Below the pieces are notes generated by a model, which worked only from the letters and a program-made list of their open reading frames with translations, made no database searches and was not told where the DNA came from. DNA of 64,000 bases from Chromobacterium amazonense (GTDB lineage: Bacteria > Pseudomonadota > Gammaproteobacteria > Burkholderiales > Chromobacteriaceae). This document shows positions 54,569 to 63,361 of this stretch, piece by piece; within the stretch, counting starts at the first letter, position 1; the number at the start of each line of letters is the position of its first letter. Where the stretch lies: contig NZ_MKCR01000008.1 of assembly GCF_001855565.1 (NCBI RefSeq), forward strand, positions 58,323-122,322. Direction: 5' to 3'. The position numbers were made by a program, and so were the translations under genes.

Positions 54569-55882
54569 ATGGCGAATCCTATCGACAACCCGGCGCTTGA
54601 CGATTCTTACGTGGTGGCGGAGGAAGATCCGCCGGTCGCGAGCCATCGCAAGGTCGGGCGGCGCATCGGCGCGGCGATCATCCTGCTCAGCCTGACTTTG
54701 TCGCTGGCGATGGGCATCGGACTGCAATTGCCGTTGATCCTGGCATTGCTCGCCGGCGGCCTGACCCTGTTCGTGGTGATGCTGGCGGCCACGCCGTATC
54801 TGCGTTTCATCGACCACGGCTGGTGGACGCGCTACGAGGAATTCGGCAACCAGCTATGGGGACATGCTTTGTCCCAGTATCTGTGGCACTTCTGGCACAG
54901 GCGGGCCGAGGCGACGGGCGCGCTGGCGCGAGGACAGGCAGGGCCGGACGCTCAGCAGCAGGCGAAGGCGGCTGGGCTGTTCGACGCGATTTATCGCGAA
55001 CAATATGGGCCGGACGCCTTCATGGTGCCGTTGACTCTATTGCTGTTCGTGGTGTTTTTCGAGGCCAATTACGTGGTGCTGTTTCCATTGAAGGAAATAC
55101 TGCCGGGCGGCCATCCCCTGACGGGTTATCTGGCGCAGTTCGGCCACTTCGAGCTGCAGGCCAGCGCGATGAGCGGCGCTTACATGTTTGTGGTGGGCGA
55201 TGCGGTGAACAGCGTGCGCAAGCGTTGTCTGAATGTGTCCGACGTCTATTGGTACGTGCTGCGCATGCTGCTGGCGGTGCCCATCGCGTATTCGATCACG
55301 CTGGCGCTGCCGGACAGTGCAGCGGTGGGCGTGGCTTTTGCGCTCGGGGCCTTGCCGATAGACAGCATCATCAAGCTGCTGCGCCGGCTGGTGAACAGCA
55401 AGCTGAGTACCAACGAAGCCGATCAACCGGATCCCTTGCTCTCGCTGGATGGCGTGACGCCCGCCATCGCGAGCCAGTTGGAGGCGGAAGGCGTGTCATC
55501 GATTGACCAGCTGCTGGACATGGACCCGGTTTTGCTGGCCATTCATACCGGTTTGCCGTTTCGCTTCATTCTGCGTCTGATGTCGCAAGCCATTGTGCGC
55601 AGGCATCTGGGCGACGCCGCTTTCGCGCTGGCGCCGATGGGGCTGGCGGACGCGATTTCCATCGCCCGGCTGGTGCGGGACCTGCAAACCGCGCGGGCGC
55701 AAGGGCAAACGGACAGTCCCGCCGACAAAGTCTTGGACGGGGCCTGCCAGTTGCTGCAGTCGGTTTCCAAGGCGGCTTGGCCGGACAGGCAGGCGGTGGA
55801 ATTCGTATTCGGCAATATCGCGGCTTATGCCTATACCGGGCTGCTGATGTCCGCCGGCGGCGACAGCTCGGCCCCCGCATGA
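54569..55882 (+). CDS. Unrecognised membrane protein with C-terminal HhH-like domain
   Basis: 437 residues from the ATG at 54569 (GGAG 6 bases upstream). Two adjoining hydrophobic helices occur at ~30-75, then two to four more at ~145-280 (AFMVPLTLLLFVVFFEANYVV). Residues ~285-350 read LSLDGVTPAIASQLEAEGVSS followed by IDQLLDMDPVLLAI, which has the spacing of a helix-hairpin-helix/SAM-like domain. The rest is helical. Combining a membrane anchor with this domain is unusual, and I know no family for it. Confidence 0.65.
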   Translation: MANPIDNPALDDSYVVAEEDPPVASHRKVGRRIGAAIILLSLTLSLAMGIGLQLPLILALLAGGLTLFVVMLAATPYLRFIDHGWWTRYEEFGNQLWGHALSQYLWHFWHRRAEATGALARGQAGPDAQQQAKAAGLFDAIYREQYGPDAFMVPLTLLLFVVFFEANYVVLFPLKEILPGGHPLTGYLAQFGHFELQASAMSGAYMFVVGDAVNSVRKRCLNVSDVYWYVLRMLLAVPIAYSITLALPDSAAVGVAFALGALPIDSIIKLLRRLVNSKLSTNEADQPDPLLSLDGVTPAIASQLEAEGVSSIDQLLDMDPVLLAIHTGLPFRFILRLMSQAIVRRHLGDAAFALAPMGLADAISIARLVRDLQTARAQGQTDSPADKVLDGACQLLQSVSKAAWPDRQAVEFVFGNIAAYAYTGLLMSAGGDSSAPA

Positions 55883-55892
55883 GCAAGCGCTT

Positions 55893-57011
55893 TCACAGCA
55901 AGGGCATGATCCGTCGCAACGCTTCCTCCAGCAAGGCAGGCGGACAGCCAAAGTTCAGCCTGAGCCAACCCGGGCTGCCGAAATCCCGGCCATCGCTGAG
56001 GCCGACGCCAAGCCGCTCGAATTCGGGCAACGGGTTGTCCGGATGGACCGCGCGGGCATCGAACCAGGCCAGATAGGTGGCTTCCGGTGGAATCAACGGC
56101 AGGCGGCTGTCGGCGAACACTTGCGTCAGCCGGTCGCGGTTGCGCCGCAGCGTGTCCAGCAGCGCCTGCCGCCAGAACTCGCCATTCCGGTAGGCGGCTT
56201 CCGCCGCGACATAGGCCAGCGCGCCCACCGGCGGCACCAGATGCGACATCTCGCGGCGAAAGCGGCTGCGCAGCGTTCTGTCCGGAATGACGGCGAAGGC
56301 GCAGCCCAGGCCGGCCAGGTTCCAGGTTTTGGACGGCGACATCAAGGTGATGGTGCGCGCGGCGAAGTCGGGATCGACAGCGGCGAGCGGACGATGGCGC
56401 CGCGGCGCCAGGATCAGATCGCAATGGATTTCGTCCGAACAGATGATCAGATCGTGCCGTTTGGCCAGAGCGATCAGCGCCTTCAATTCGTCCTCGTCCC
56501 AGCAACGGCCGGTGGGATTGTGCGGATGGCTCAGCAACAGCAGCTTCGCGCCCGGCGCCGCGCGTTCCATCGCGGGCCAGTCCCATTGCCAGCTGCCATC
56601 GCCGATGATCAAGGGGACGGCGCGGAGCGCGCGTGAAGCTTCTTGCGGCACCCTGAGGAAGGGCGGATAGATAGGCGTCGTGGTCAATACGGCATCGTCG
56701 GGGGCGCCAACCGCGCGGCACGACACATTCAGCGCCGGCACCAGGCCAGGCAGCCAGACCAGCCATTCGGGCTGGATGGCCCAGCCGTAATGCGCCATCA
56801 GATGCGCTTGCGCCGCCTCGACAAGCGAGGCCGGAACATGGGTATAGCCGAACACGCCGTGGTCTATCCGCTGACGCAGGGCGCGCAGGATGGCGGGCGC
56901 GGCGGCGAAGTCCATGTCGGCCACCCACATCGGCAGGATGTCGCGCCCGGCGTATTTGTCCCATTTCTCGCTGGCGGTGCCGCGGCGGTCTATGAGGCGA
57001 TCGAAATCCAT
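55893..57011 (-). CDS. PatB/MalY-type PLP-dependent cystathionine beta-lyase/aminotransferase
   Basis: 372 residues from the ATG at 57011. Begins MDFDRLIDRRGTASEKWDKY with ILPMWVADMDFAAAPAI, the PatB/MalY signature. The PLP lysine is in LMSPSKTWNLAGL near residue 225, and HPHNPTGRCW and SDEIHCDLIL are further cofactor contacts. It probably cleaves C-S bonds of cystathionine or cysteine conjugates. Downstream of an AraC regulator on the same strand. Confidence 0.9.
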   Translation of the reverse strand: MDFDRLIDRRGTASEKWDKYAGRDILPMWVADMDFAAAPAILRALRQRIDHGVFGYTHVPASLVEAAQAHLMAHYGWAIQPEWLVWLPGLVPALNVSCRAVGAPDDAVLTTTPIYPPFLRVPQEASRALRAVPLIIGDGSWQWDWPAMERAAPGAKLLLLSHPHNPTGRCWDEDELKALIALAKRHDLIICSDEIHCDLILAPRRHRPLAAVDPDFAARTITLMSPSKTWNLAGLGCAFAVIPDRTLRSRFRREMSHLVPPVGALAYVAAEAAYRNGEFWRQALLDTLRRNRDRLTQVFADSRLPLIPPEATYLAWFDARAVHPDNPLPEFERLGVGLSDGRDFGSPGWLRLNFGCPPALLEEALRRIMPLL

Positions 57012-57087
57012 GGCGGTAACCGACTCTCCCAGAGAAACGGTTGAATGGATTCCATCATATCCCAGCGCGCCGGATCCGTGCTGCGCT

Positions 57088-57828
57088 TCAGCCGCGATTC
57101 TGGCCGATTCTGAGCTGGCGAGGACTGATGCCCAGCAACTGGCGGCATAGCCTGGTGAGGGCGCTCTGGTCGGAGAAGCCGCAAGCCGTGGCGATCTCCG
57201 CCAGAGGCCGATGGCTGTGTCGAATGGCGTGGCTGGCCGCATCCATGCGGGTCCGGCGGATGAAGTCGCCGGTACAGAGTTGAAACACGCGTTTCATGCG
57301 CCGATCCAGCTGGCCGATGCTGAGGCCGGATAGCTCACACAGCTCGTCCAGATGAAGCGTGCGGTGGTAGTGGGTCTGGATGTGGTCTACGCAAGCGGCG
57401 AAGCGCTCATCCAGCAGCTTTTCCCGGGTCAGATCGGCCAGATCTTTCGAAATGCAGACCAGGCCGAGCAGTTGTCCATCCGGATGCTGCAGCGGCTGCT
57501 TGCTGGTCAGGCACCAGCCGTGGGCGCCGTCGGGGTAGACGGTCAGGTCAAGCCGGTTGCGCAGCGGCGCGCGCTCGGCGTACAGCGAACGGTCTTGCGC
57601 GTGGTAGCGGTCCGCCATGGCGCTGGGAAACAGCTCATGCGCGGTGCGGCCCTCCGCCTGGCAGCGGTTGCGCAGCGCGCAGCGCGCCACGCAGCCTTCG
57701 CTGAGCGCAAGGTAGCGGCTGTTCAAGTCCTTGATCGCGAATACCACATCGGGCAGGTGGTCGAACAGCGATGCCATTGCACGGGCGGCGGGCAGCTCGC
57801 TGATCAGAAATGGCTGCTGAAGGGACAT
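57088..57828 (-). CDS. PAS-containing AraC-family transcriptional regulator
   Basis: 246 residues. Residues ~20-135 form a PAS-like sensor (PDVVFAIKDLNSRYLALSEG, GLVCISKDL). It contains three cysteines in CVARCALRNRC that could bind a metal or respond to redox. The AraC HTH spans ~150-246 (RPLAEIATACGFSDQSALTR). It precedes the PatB/MalY gene by 76 bases on the same strand and probably controls it. Confidence 0.88.
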   Translation of the reverse strand: MSLQQPFLISELPAARAMASLFDHLPDVVFAIKDLNSRYLALSEGCVARCALRNRCQAEGRTAHELFPSAMADRYHAQDRSLYAERAPLRNRLDLTVYPDGAHGWCLTSKQPLQHPDGQLLGLVCISKDLADLTREKLLDERFAACVDHIQTHYHRTLHLDELCELSGLSIGQLDRRMKRVFQLCTGDFIRRTRMDAASHAIRHSHRPLAEIATACGFSDQSALTRLCRQLLGISPRQLRIGQNRG

Positions 57829-57949
57829 GTGCACGTTGTGACGATCCTTGCGCAAGGCCGCCTGGCGGCGGCGAGGTGGCTATGCCATCCCGGTTGCCAA
57901 TTATTTACTTGGCATTTACATGGATAACATGGATCAACTTCATGCATTT

Positions 57950-57984
57950 TGCAAGAAAGCCGCGGCGAGGGCTGCGCCGCGGCT
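57950..57984 (-). terminator. Terminator after the collagenase gene
   Basis: Stem AGCCGCGGCG/CGCCGCGGCT with a 7-base loop, then TTTCTTGC on the minus strand. Confidence 0.75.
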
Positions 57985-57991
57985 GATTGGA

Positions 57992-60232
57992 TTATTCGTA
58001 ACTGGCATTGACGCTGACGCTGGCAAACGGCTGCTTCGCCTGCAGAGTCAGATAATACCAATGCCCGCTTTGCGGCAAGGGAATGGCGACGGACTCCTCA
58101 TTGCCGACGCCGGTAGAGGCGTAGTCATAGCTGGATGGCGTCGGGTAGCGGTCCTTGGCGACATAAAGATCCACATCCCCGGTGCCGCCGCTGGTCCATA
58201 GCCGCAGATTGCGCGCGCCGGCAGGCAGCAGAATGGTGGCGTAGGCGGCGCCGGCGGCGGACGCGGTGATCGAGCAGTTCTTGCCCAGCCGGTTCGGATA
58301 GCCTTCATTGCATGGCGGCAGGCTGGAAGCTGGAGGCAGCGGAGGCTGGCCGGCGGTGGAGGCGGTTTGCGCCCAGGCGGCGAATTCAGCGTCGTAGCGG
58401 CTGCCGATCTGCCGCATCAATCCCATATAGCCGCCCGCGTAGTCGCCTTTGCGCCATAGCGGCAGCATGGCGTCGATATCGGCGCGGTGCCGCTCGAACA
58501 TGAAGCGGGTGGCCATATAGCCCCAGCGGTAGGCGCGGGTGACATAGTCCGGCATGTCGTAGGTGTTGCCGAAGATCTGGCTCAGCTTGTAGTTGCCGGT
58601 CTTGGCGACGTCGATGGCGGTCTGGTTGTCGTTGCGCAAGGAGAGATATTCGGCCAGCCCCTCTATCCACCATACGGTCGGCTGCTGGGTGGCGGCGGCG
58701 AAGTCGCCATACATGTCGAAGCGGCCGTCCAGGTAGTGGATGTATTCATGCTCCAGATTCCACACTTTGAACACCGGGCGCAGCCAGGACGCTTCGTGGG
58801 CGATGAAGCGGGCCTGGTTGTTCGGATCGGCCGGATTGCCTTCCACATACATGCCGCCATTGTCGGTGCCGATGCCGTAAATCACGCCGGCGTACTTGGC
58901 GTAATTGTCGTAGTCGTCGAACACGACCACCTCCAGCGAGGTGTTGTCGTCGTCGGCTACCGGCTGTTTGTGGGTTTGCAGCATCTGGTGGAAATACGAT
59001 TCTTCCTTTTGCAGCAGCGCGCACGATGATTGCATCTGCTCGTCGGTCATTTCCTGTGCGCGGATGCGGATGGTGGGGCTGCAGGTGTAGCGCTTGACCA
59101 GGACGGCGTCGGCGAGCCGGGTTTCAAAATTGCAGGTGCCATATTCGCTGCAATGGCTGGCATCGTAGTATTTCACCGCTTCGGCGGCTGCCAGCCACAT
59201 TTCGTTGCCGGCGCCGGTCATGCTGCTGCCGGCCAGGATGGTCTTGGCCTGGGGCTTGATCGAAGGCAGCAGCGCCGGGTACTGCATGAAGCGCAGCCCC
59301 TCGCGGGTGGCGTCGCCCAGTTGGAAGGCGCTTTCGGTGCCGATCAGGCTGGTTTTATCCGCCAGCACGAACTGAGTCAGCGCCGCCGCATAGCTGCCGT
59401 CATTCTGCAGCAGCGGCAGGGCATTGGCGCGGCCATGGGCGTAGAAAAGCACAGTCAGCGCGCCAGTGAAGCCGCGGCTGGCCGAGCTTTCCCGCAGGGC
59501 CTGAGCCGCGTTTGGATTGGCCGCGCTGTTGGTGTAGCGCTGGATGATGGCGCGCATCGAGGGCAGATAATAGGCCTCGTCCGCCATATTGGTGATCAGC
59601 GTCATCACCTCGTTGGCGGTGGTGGGCGCCTGGGCGTTGGCGGCGAACAGCGCCGAGCCGTCAGCCAGTTGCTTGATGCCGGGGCGCAGCACGGCCTGCA
59701 GATTGGCGTCCAGCGCCGGCAGCGTGCCGGTGCTGGCCAGATAGTAGCCGGCGCGCAGATAAAGCGTGAGGTTCACCAGCGCCATCGACGAGGCGTCATA
59801 GGCCGCAGCCTCCTGAGCGAAGCGGCCGGCCACGGCGTTGAGATTCGAGGGCGTGAAGATCGTTGCTGCCAGGTTCTTATCCAGCGCAAACAGGCCGTAA
59901 GCGCAGGTGTAGTCGGGCAGAGTGGCCAGATAGTTGGCAAGGTCGGCGCCGCTGTGGCTGGCCAGCGCGTTCATGTCCTGGCATTGCGGCGTGGCGGCGT
60001 GTCGGATCAGTTTCTTCTGCGGCCGGCCGATCACGGTGCGGTTGTCCTGCAGTCGATAGAGGGCTTGGAAGTCCGTCGGCGGACGATGCTGCCACAGCCG
60101 CGGCGCGGCCGGTTGCCGGCTCTGCATTTTCGCTTGGTGCGGCGTTTTGTAAAGCTTGGGCGATGCCTGGGCAGGCGTCGCCAGCGCGGCGGCCACGGCG
60201 ATGCACAGCGCGGCAAGTGAGATGCTTCGCAT
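57992..60232 (-). CDS. M9-family secreted collagenase
   Basis: 746 residues. Signal peptide 1-23 (ending TPAQA). The M9 N-terminal activator region covers ~80-300. The zinc site HEYIH (NLEHEYIHYLDGRFDMYGDF) is near residue 495, with the downstream zinc ligand Glu in WWIEGLAEYLSLR. A C-terminal PPC domain (~650-746: LRLWTSGGTGDVDLYVAKDR) follows. It digests collagen outside the cell and is a likely virulence or nutrient-release factor. Confidence 0.94.
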   Translation of the reverse strand: MRSISLAALCIAVAAALATPAQASPKLYKTPHQAKMQSRQPAAPRLWQHRPPTDFQALYRLQDNRTVIGRPQKKLIRHAATPQCQDMNALASHSGADLANYLATLPDYTCAYGLFALDKNLAATIFTPSNLNAVAGRFAQEAAAYDASSMALVNLTLYLRAGYYLASTGTLPALDANLQAVLRPGIKQLADGSALFAANAQAPTTANEVMTLITNMADEAYYLPSMRAIIQRYTNSAANPNAAQALRESSASRGFTGALTVLFYAHGRANALPLLQNDGSYAAALTQFVLADKTSLIGTESAFQLGDATREGLRFMQYPALLPSIKPQAKTILAGSSMTGAGNEMWLAAAEAVKYYDASHCSEYGTCNFETRLADAVLVKRYTCSPTIRIRAQEMTDEQMQSSCALLQKEESYFHQMLQTHKQPVADDDNTSLEVVVFDDYDNYAKYAGVIYGIGTDNGGMYVEGNPADPNNQARFIAHEASWLRPVFKVWNLEHEYIHYLDGRFDMYGDFAAATQQPTVWWIEGLAEYLSLRNDNQTAIDVAKTGNYKLSQIFGNTYDMPDYVTRAYRWGYMATRFMFERHRADIDAMLPLWRKGDYAGGYMGLMRQIGSRYDAEFAAWAQTASTAGQPPLPPASSLPPCNEGYPNRLGKNCSITASAAGAAYATILLPAGARNLRLWTSGGTGDVDLYVAKDRYPTPSSYDYASTGVGNEESVAIPLPQSGHWYYLTLQAKQPFASVSVNASYE

Positions 60233-60411
60233 GTTTTGTCTCCGGAAAATCAGGGCGTTTCCCTGACCCGAAAATCATGCCTAGTGTCCTTGCGCATTTC
60301 TTGCCGAGTCTTTCCGCCGCCGCGCGCAGATTTGCCAAATGCGTTCCGGCTCCGTCGTGCGCGGCGAGCGGCGCGGCCTGGCTTGGCCATGGGAAAGTGG
60401 CGGTGACCGGC

Positions 60412-61059
60412 CTACTGGTCCTCGGCCTCGCGCAACTCCTTGATCCGTTTGTATACCGTGGCGCGGCCCATTCCCAGGACGTTGGCCACGTAATTGACCG
60501 CGCTTTTGCCGCTGAAAGCGCCTTCCGCGTGCAGCGCATCCACCAGTTCCCGTTTCTGGGCGCGCCCCAGAGTGTTGAGGCTGGCGCCGCGCTCGCGCAG
60601 CCAGCCGTGCAGGAACAGATTGATGCGCTCCTGCCAGTCGTCGCGGAACAGTTCGGCCGGCTGCGGCCGCACGCCGGCGCCCTGGAGCAGGATGTCCAGC
60701 GCCCCGCGCATCTCATCGAACACTGCGATATTGAAGTTGATGCACATCATGCCGGCTGGCCGGGCCTGATCGTCGAACAGCACCGCGCTGACGCTGCGCA
60801 TCCTGCGGCCGTCCCAGTTGAGTTTTTCGTAGGGGCCGACGACGCGTTCCCGAGCGGTGCCTGGTATTTCTTCCAGGGCGGAGTCGTCGCCTGTTTCGCG
60901 GCGGGACAGATTGTGGGCGATATGCAGCACGGTCTGATCGCGCAGGTCATGAATCACCACTTCGACATAGGGATGAAACAAGGCGGCGATGCCGTCGGCG
61001 ATATGGGCGTAGCGATTCAGCAGCAGATCTTTCACCGGGGAAGGCTGGGTTCGATGCAT
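60412..61059 (-). CDS. YheO-PAS/HTH transcriptional regulator (DauR-like)
   Basis: 215 residues. N-terminal YheO PAS domain (~10-125: FHPYVEVVIHDLRDQTVLHIA, then PAGMMCINFNIAVFDEM) and C-terminal HTH (~165-210: SAVNYVANVLGMGRATVYKRI). Relatives include DauR, the D-arginine catabolism regulator. It diverges from a dehydratase/ornithine-cyclodeaminase pair across 296 bp rich in TTGTCT motifs, so it likely regulates that pair. Confidence 0.9.
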   Translation of the reverse strand: MHRTQPSPVKDLLLNRYAHIADGIAALFHPYVEVVIHDLRDQTVLHIAHNLSRRETGDDSALEEIPGTARERVVGPYEKLNWDGRRMRSVSAVLFDDQARPAGMMCINFNIAVFDEMRGALDILLQGAGVRPQPAELFRDDWQERINLFLHGWLRERGASLNTLGRAQKRELVDALHAEGAFSGKSAVNYVANVLGMGRATVYKRIKELREAEDQ

Positions 61060-61094
61060 GACAGCGGACAGAAGTGAGCGATGGTTTGTATTAT

Positions 61095-61107
61095 AGACAA
61101 TTTGTCT
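61095..61107. promoter_or_regulatory. Palindrome AGACAATTTGTCT near the YheO-type regulator start
   Basis: Perfect 6-bp arms around one base, 36 bases upstream of the regulator start. It shares the TTGTCT half-site with the three sites at 61256-61295, and autoregulation is suggested. Confidence 0.5.
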
Positions 61108-61255
61108 CTGTTTTGGACAGTGTTGCCTGAATGTCGCACTCGTCGGCAGGATCTTTTTCCGCAGCTAATTGCCTTTTTAGCAAGGTTTTTCGGCGAGGTT
61201 GCCTTGGTTTTTCGCTGGATGGGTTCGTGATCTTAGAGATATTTTTTTGTATAAA

Positions 61256-61295
61256 TTGTCTATTTTGTAATTTTTGTCTATATTTAATTTGTCTC
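61256..61295. promoter_or_regulatory. Three direct TTGTCT half-sites upstream of the dehydratase gene
   Basis: TTGTCTA at 61256, TTGTCTA at 61274 and TTGTCTC at 61289 lie in an AT-rich stretch before the dehydratase start. Same half-site as in the palindrome at 61095. Confidence 0.5.
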
Positions 61296-61355
61296 AACTC
61301 CATCCCGCGCGGTTGTCGCAGTGCGTCGCCGGGCCATTTTACAGGACGCAAGATC

Positions 61356-62321
61356 ATGAACGATTTGTACCAGTGCATACTCGATGCCCATCGGGCATTG
61401 CGGCCGCAGGTCGCCGTCACGCCTTTGAACCACAGCCCGGCGCTGTCGGCGCTGACCGGCTGCGAAGTGTATTTGAAGTGCGAGCACCTGCAACACACAG
61501 GCTCCTTCAAGTTCCGCGGCGCCAGCAACAAGATCCGGCTGCTGGACGCCATGTCTCGCCGGACGGGCGTCGCTACCGTGTCCAGCGGCAACCACGGTCT
61601 GGGCGTGGCGCTGGCCGGCAAGCTGGCCGGCGTGCCGGTTACGGTGTACGCCTCGGCCGCGGCGTCCGAGGTGAAGCTGGACGCGATCCGCGCCCACGGC
61701 GCGAAGGTGGTCGTCATCGATGCGCCGATGTTGGAAGTGGAGTTGGAGGCCGCGCGGCTTGCCGAGCAGGCGGGGCTGCCCTTCGTCTCGCCGTACAACG
61801 ACGTCGACGTCATCGCCGGCCAGGGCACGATAGGGATGGAGCTGGCCGAGCAGCATCCCGGCCTGGCGGCGGTGTTCGCGTCGGTGGGCGGCGGCGGCAT
61901 GATTTCCGGCATCGGCTCCGCGTTGGAGATGATGAGTCCGAACACCGAGATCGTCGGCTGTTGGCCGCGCCATTCCCAGGCGCTGTATCAGAGCATGCTG
62001 GCCGGCGAGATCGTCGAATACGAGGAGCTGGACACCATTTCCGACGGCACCGCAGGCGGCGTGGAGCCTGGCGCAATCACTTTGCCCATCGCGCAGCGGG
62101 TGATAGACAAGACCGCGCTGGTGGACGAGGCGGCGATCAAGGCCGCGATGCGCAAGATCGCCGAGACCGAGCGCTGGATCGTCGAGGGCGCGGCCGGCGT
62201 CGCGATGGCGGGGCTGTTCCAACTGGCCGAGGCCTACCGCGGCCAGCCGGTGGCGGTGGTGCTGTGCGGCCGCAACATCAAGCTGGAGACTTTCCTGGAG
62301 GCTTGCCATGAAGCTGCTTGA
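61356..62321 (+). CDS. Threonine/serine dehydratase-like PLP enzyme (EutB-like)
   Basis: 321 residues from the ATG at 61356 with AGGACG upstream. Fold-type II PLP enzyme: the PLP lysine is in HTGSFKFRGASNK near residue 49, SSGNHGLGVALAGK is the substrate loop, and SVGGGGMISGIGSAL is the phosphate loop. Followed by an ornithine cyclodeaminase-like gene that overlaps it by 14 bases, the pairing known as EutB-EutC in hydroxyectoine use, though no other ectoine gene is present here. The substrate is therefore open. Confidence 0.88.
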   Translation: MNDLYQCILDAHRALRPQVAVTPLNHSPALSALTGCEVYLKCEHLQHTGSFKFRGASNKIRLLDAMSRRTGVATVSSGNHGLGVALAGKLAGVPVTVYASAAASEVKLDAIRAHGAKVVVIDAPMLEVELEAARLAEQAGLPFVSPYNDVDVIAGQGTIGMELAEQHPGLAAVFASVGGGGMISGIGSALEMMSPNTEIVGCWPRHSQALYQSMLAGEIVEYEELDTISDGTAGGVEPGAITLPIAQRVIDKTALVDEAAIKAAMRKIAETERWIVEGAAGVAMAGLFQLAEAYRGQPVAVVLCGRNIKLETFLEACHEAA

Positions 62322-63251
62322 CAAGAACGCCATCATCACGCGCTTCGACGCCGACCGGGCGCTGGCCAGGGTGAGGGCTGGCTTCATCGCCTACTCGCGC
62401 GGCGATGTTCTGTCGGCGCCGGTGCAGAACTTCCACTTCGCCGACGCCAACGGCGATTGCTGCGTCAAATCGGCTTATATCGCCGGAGAGAAGGTGTTGG
62501 CAGTGAAGATATCCACCGGTTTCTACGACAACCCGGCGCGCTGCTTGCCCAGCAACGACGGCCTGGTGCTAGCGCTGTCGGCCACGGACGGCAGGGTGCT
62601 GGCGTTGTTGCAGGACCAAGGTTGGCTGACCACGATGCGGACCGCGCTTGCCGGGCGGCTGGCGGCCAGTTTATTGGCGCCGGCGAAGGTCGAGGCGATA
62701 GGTTTGCTGGGGGCGGGCGAGCAGGCGCGCGCGCAACTGGAGCAACTGATGCAGGTCACGGATTGTCGTGACGTGCGGGTTTGGAGCCGGCAACCGGAGC
62801 AGGCCGCCGCTTCTGCGCCTTTGCCGCGCAACTGGGCTTCCGCGCGCTCGCGGCGGCCGATCCGCGCGAGGTGGCTGCGCAGGCGAACCTGATCGTCACG
62901 GCGACGCCGTCGCGCGGGCCGCTGCTGCAGCGCGGCTGGATACGGCCGGGCACGCACATCACCGCGCTGGGGGCGGACGGACCGGGCAAACAGGAACTGG
63001 ACCCGGCCATCGCGGCGGAAGCGGATGTGGTGGTCGCCGATTCGTTGGCGCAGTGCGTGGCCTACGGCGAATTGTCGCACGCGGTCAATGCAGGGCTGCT
63101 GGCGCCGTCCCGCATCGTAGAACTGGGTGATGCGCTGGCCCAAGGCCGGAGTTTGCGGCGCAGCGACGATCAGATCACGCTGGCCGATCTGACCGGCATC
63201 GGCGTCCAGGACGCGGCCATCGCAGCCAGCGTGCTCGAACAGACTGGCTGA
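62308..63251 (+). pseudogene. Ornithine cyclodeaminase/mu-crystallin family gene with a single-base frameshift
   Basis: The first part (62308 to ~62808) encodes a normal N-terminal half: FYDNPARCLPSNDGLVLALS, then MRTALAGRLAASLLAP and the NAD motif IGLLGAGEQARAQLEQL. Near 62803-62811 (GCCGCCGCTTCTGCG) the frame is lost. The other frame continues as FCAFAAQLGFRALAAADPRE and NLIVTATPSRGPLL to a stop at 63251. One missing base would restore a ~315-residue protein of family size. It is either a pseudogene or a sequence error; the downstream half shows no other damage. Confidence 0.85.
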
Positions 63252-63265
63252 GGCGGGCGCGGGAA

Positions 63266-63305
63266 GCAGTCAGCCCGTTCCATCAGGAACGGGCTGACTG
63301 CTTTT
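63266..63305 (+). terminator. Strong terminator after the ornithine cyclodeaminase-like gene
   Basis: 16-bp perfect stem GCAGTCAGCCCGTTCC/GGAACGGGCTGACTGC with an ATCA loop, followed by TTTT. Confidence 0.93.
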
Positions 63306-63361
63306 CGAATGGCGCCGCCCGACATGACAGCGGGTGGCGGACGAGGGGGGGCGCTCTGGCG

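Noticed and set aside
61356..63251. A hydroxyectoine utilisation cluster
   Set aside because: Only an EutB-like dehydratase and a broken cyclodeaminase are present; no ectoine hydrolase, deacetylase or transporter gene is nearby.
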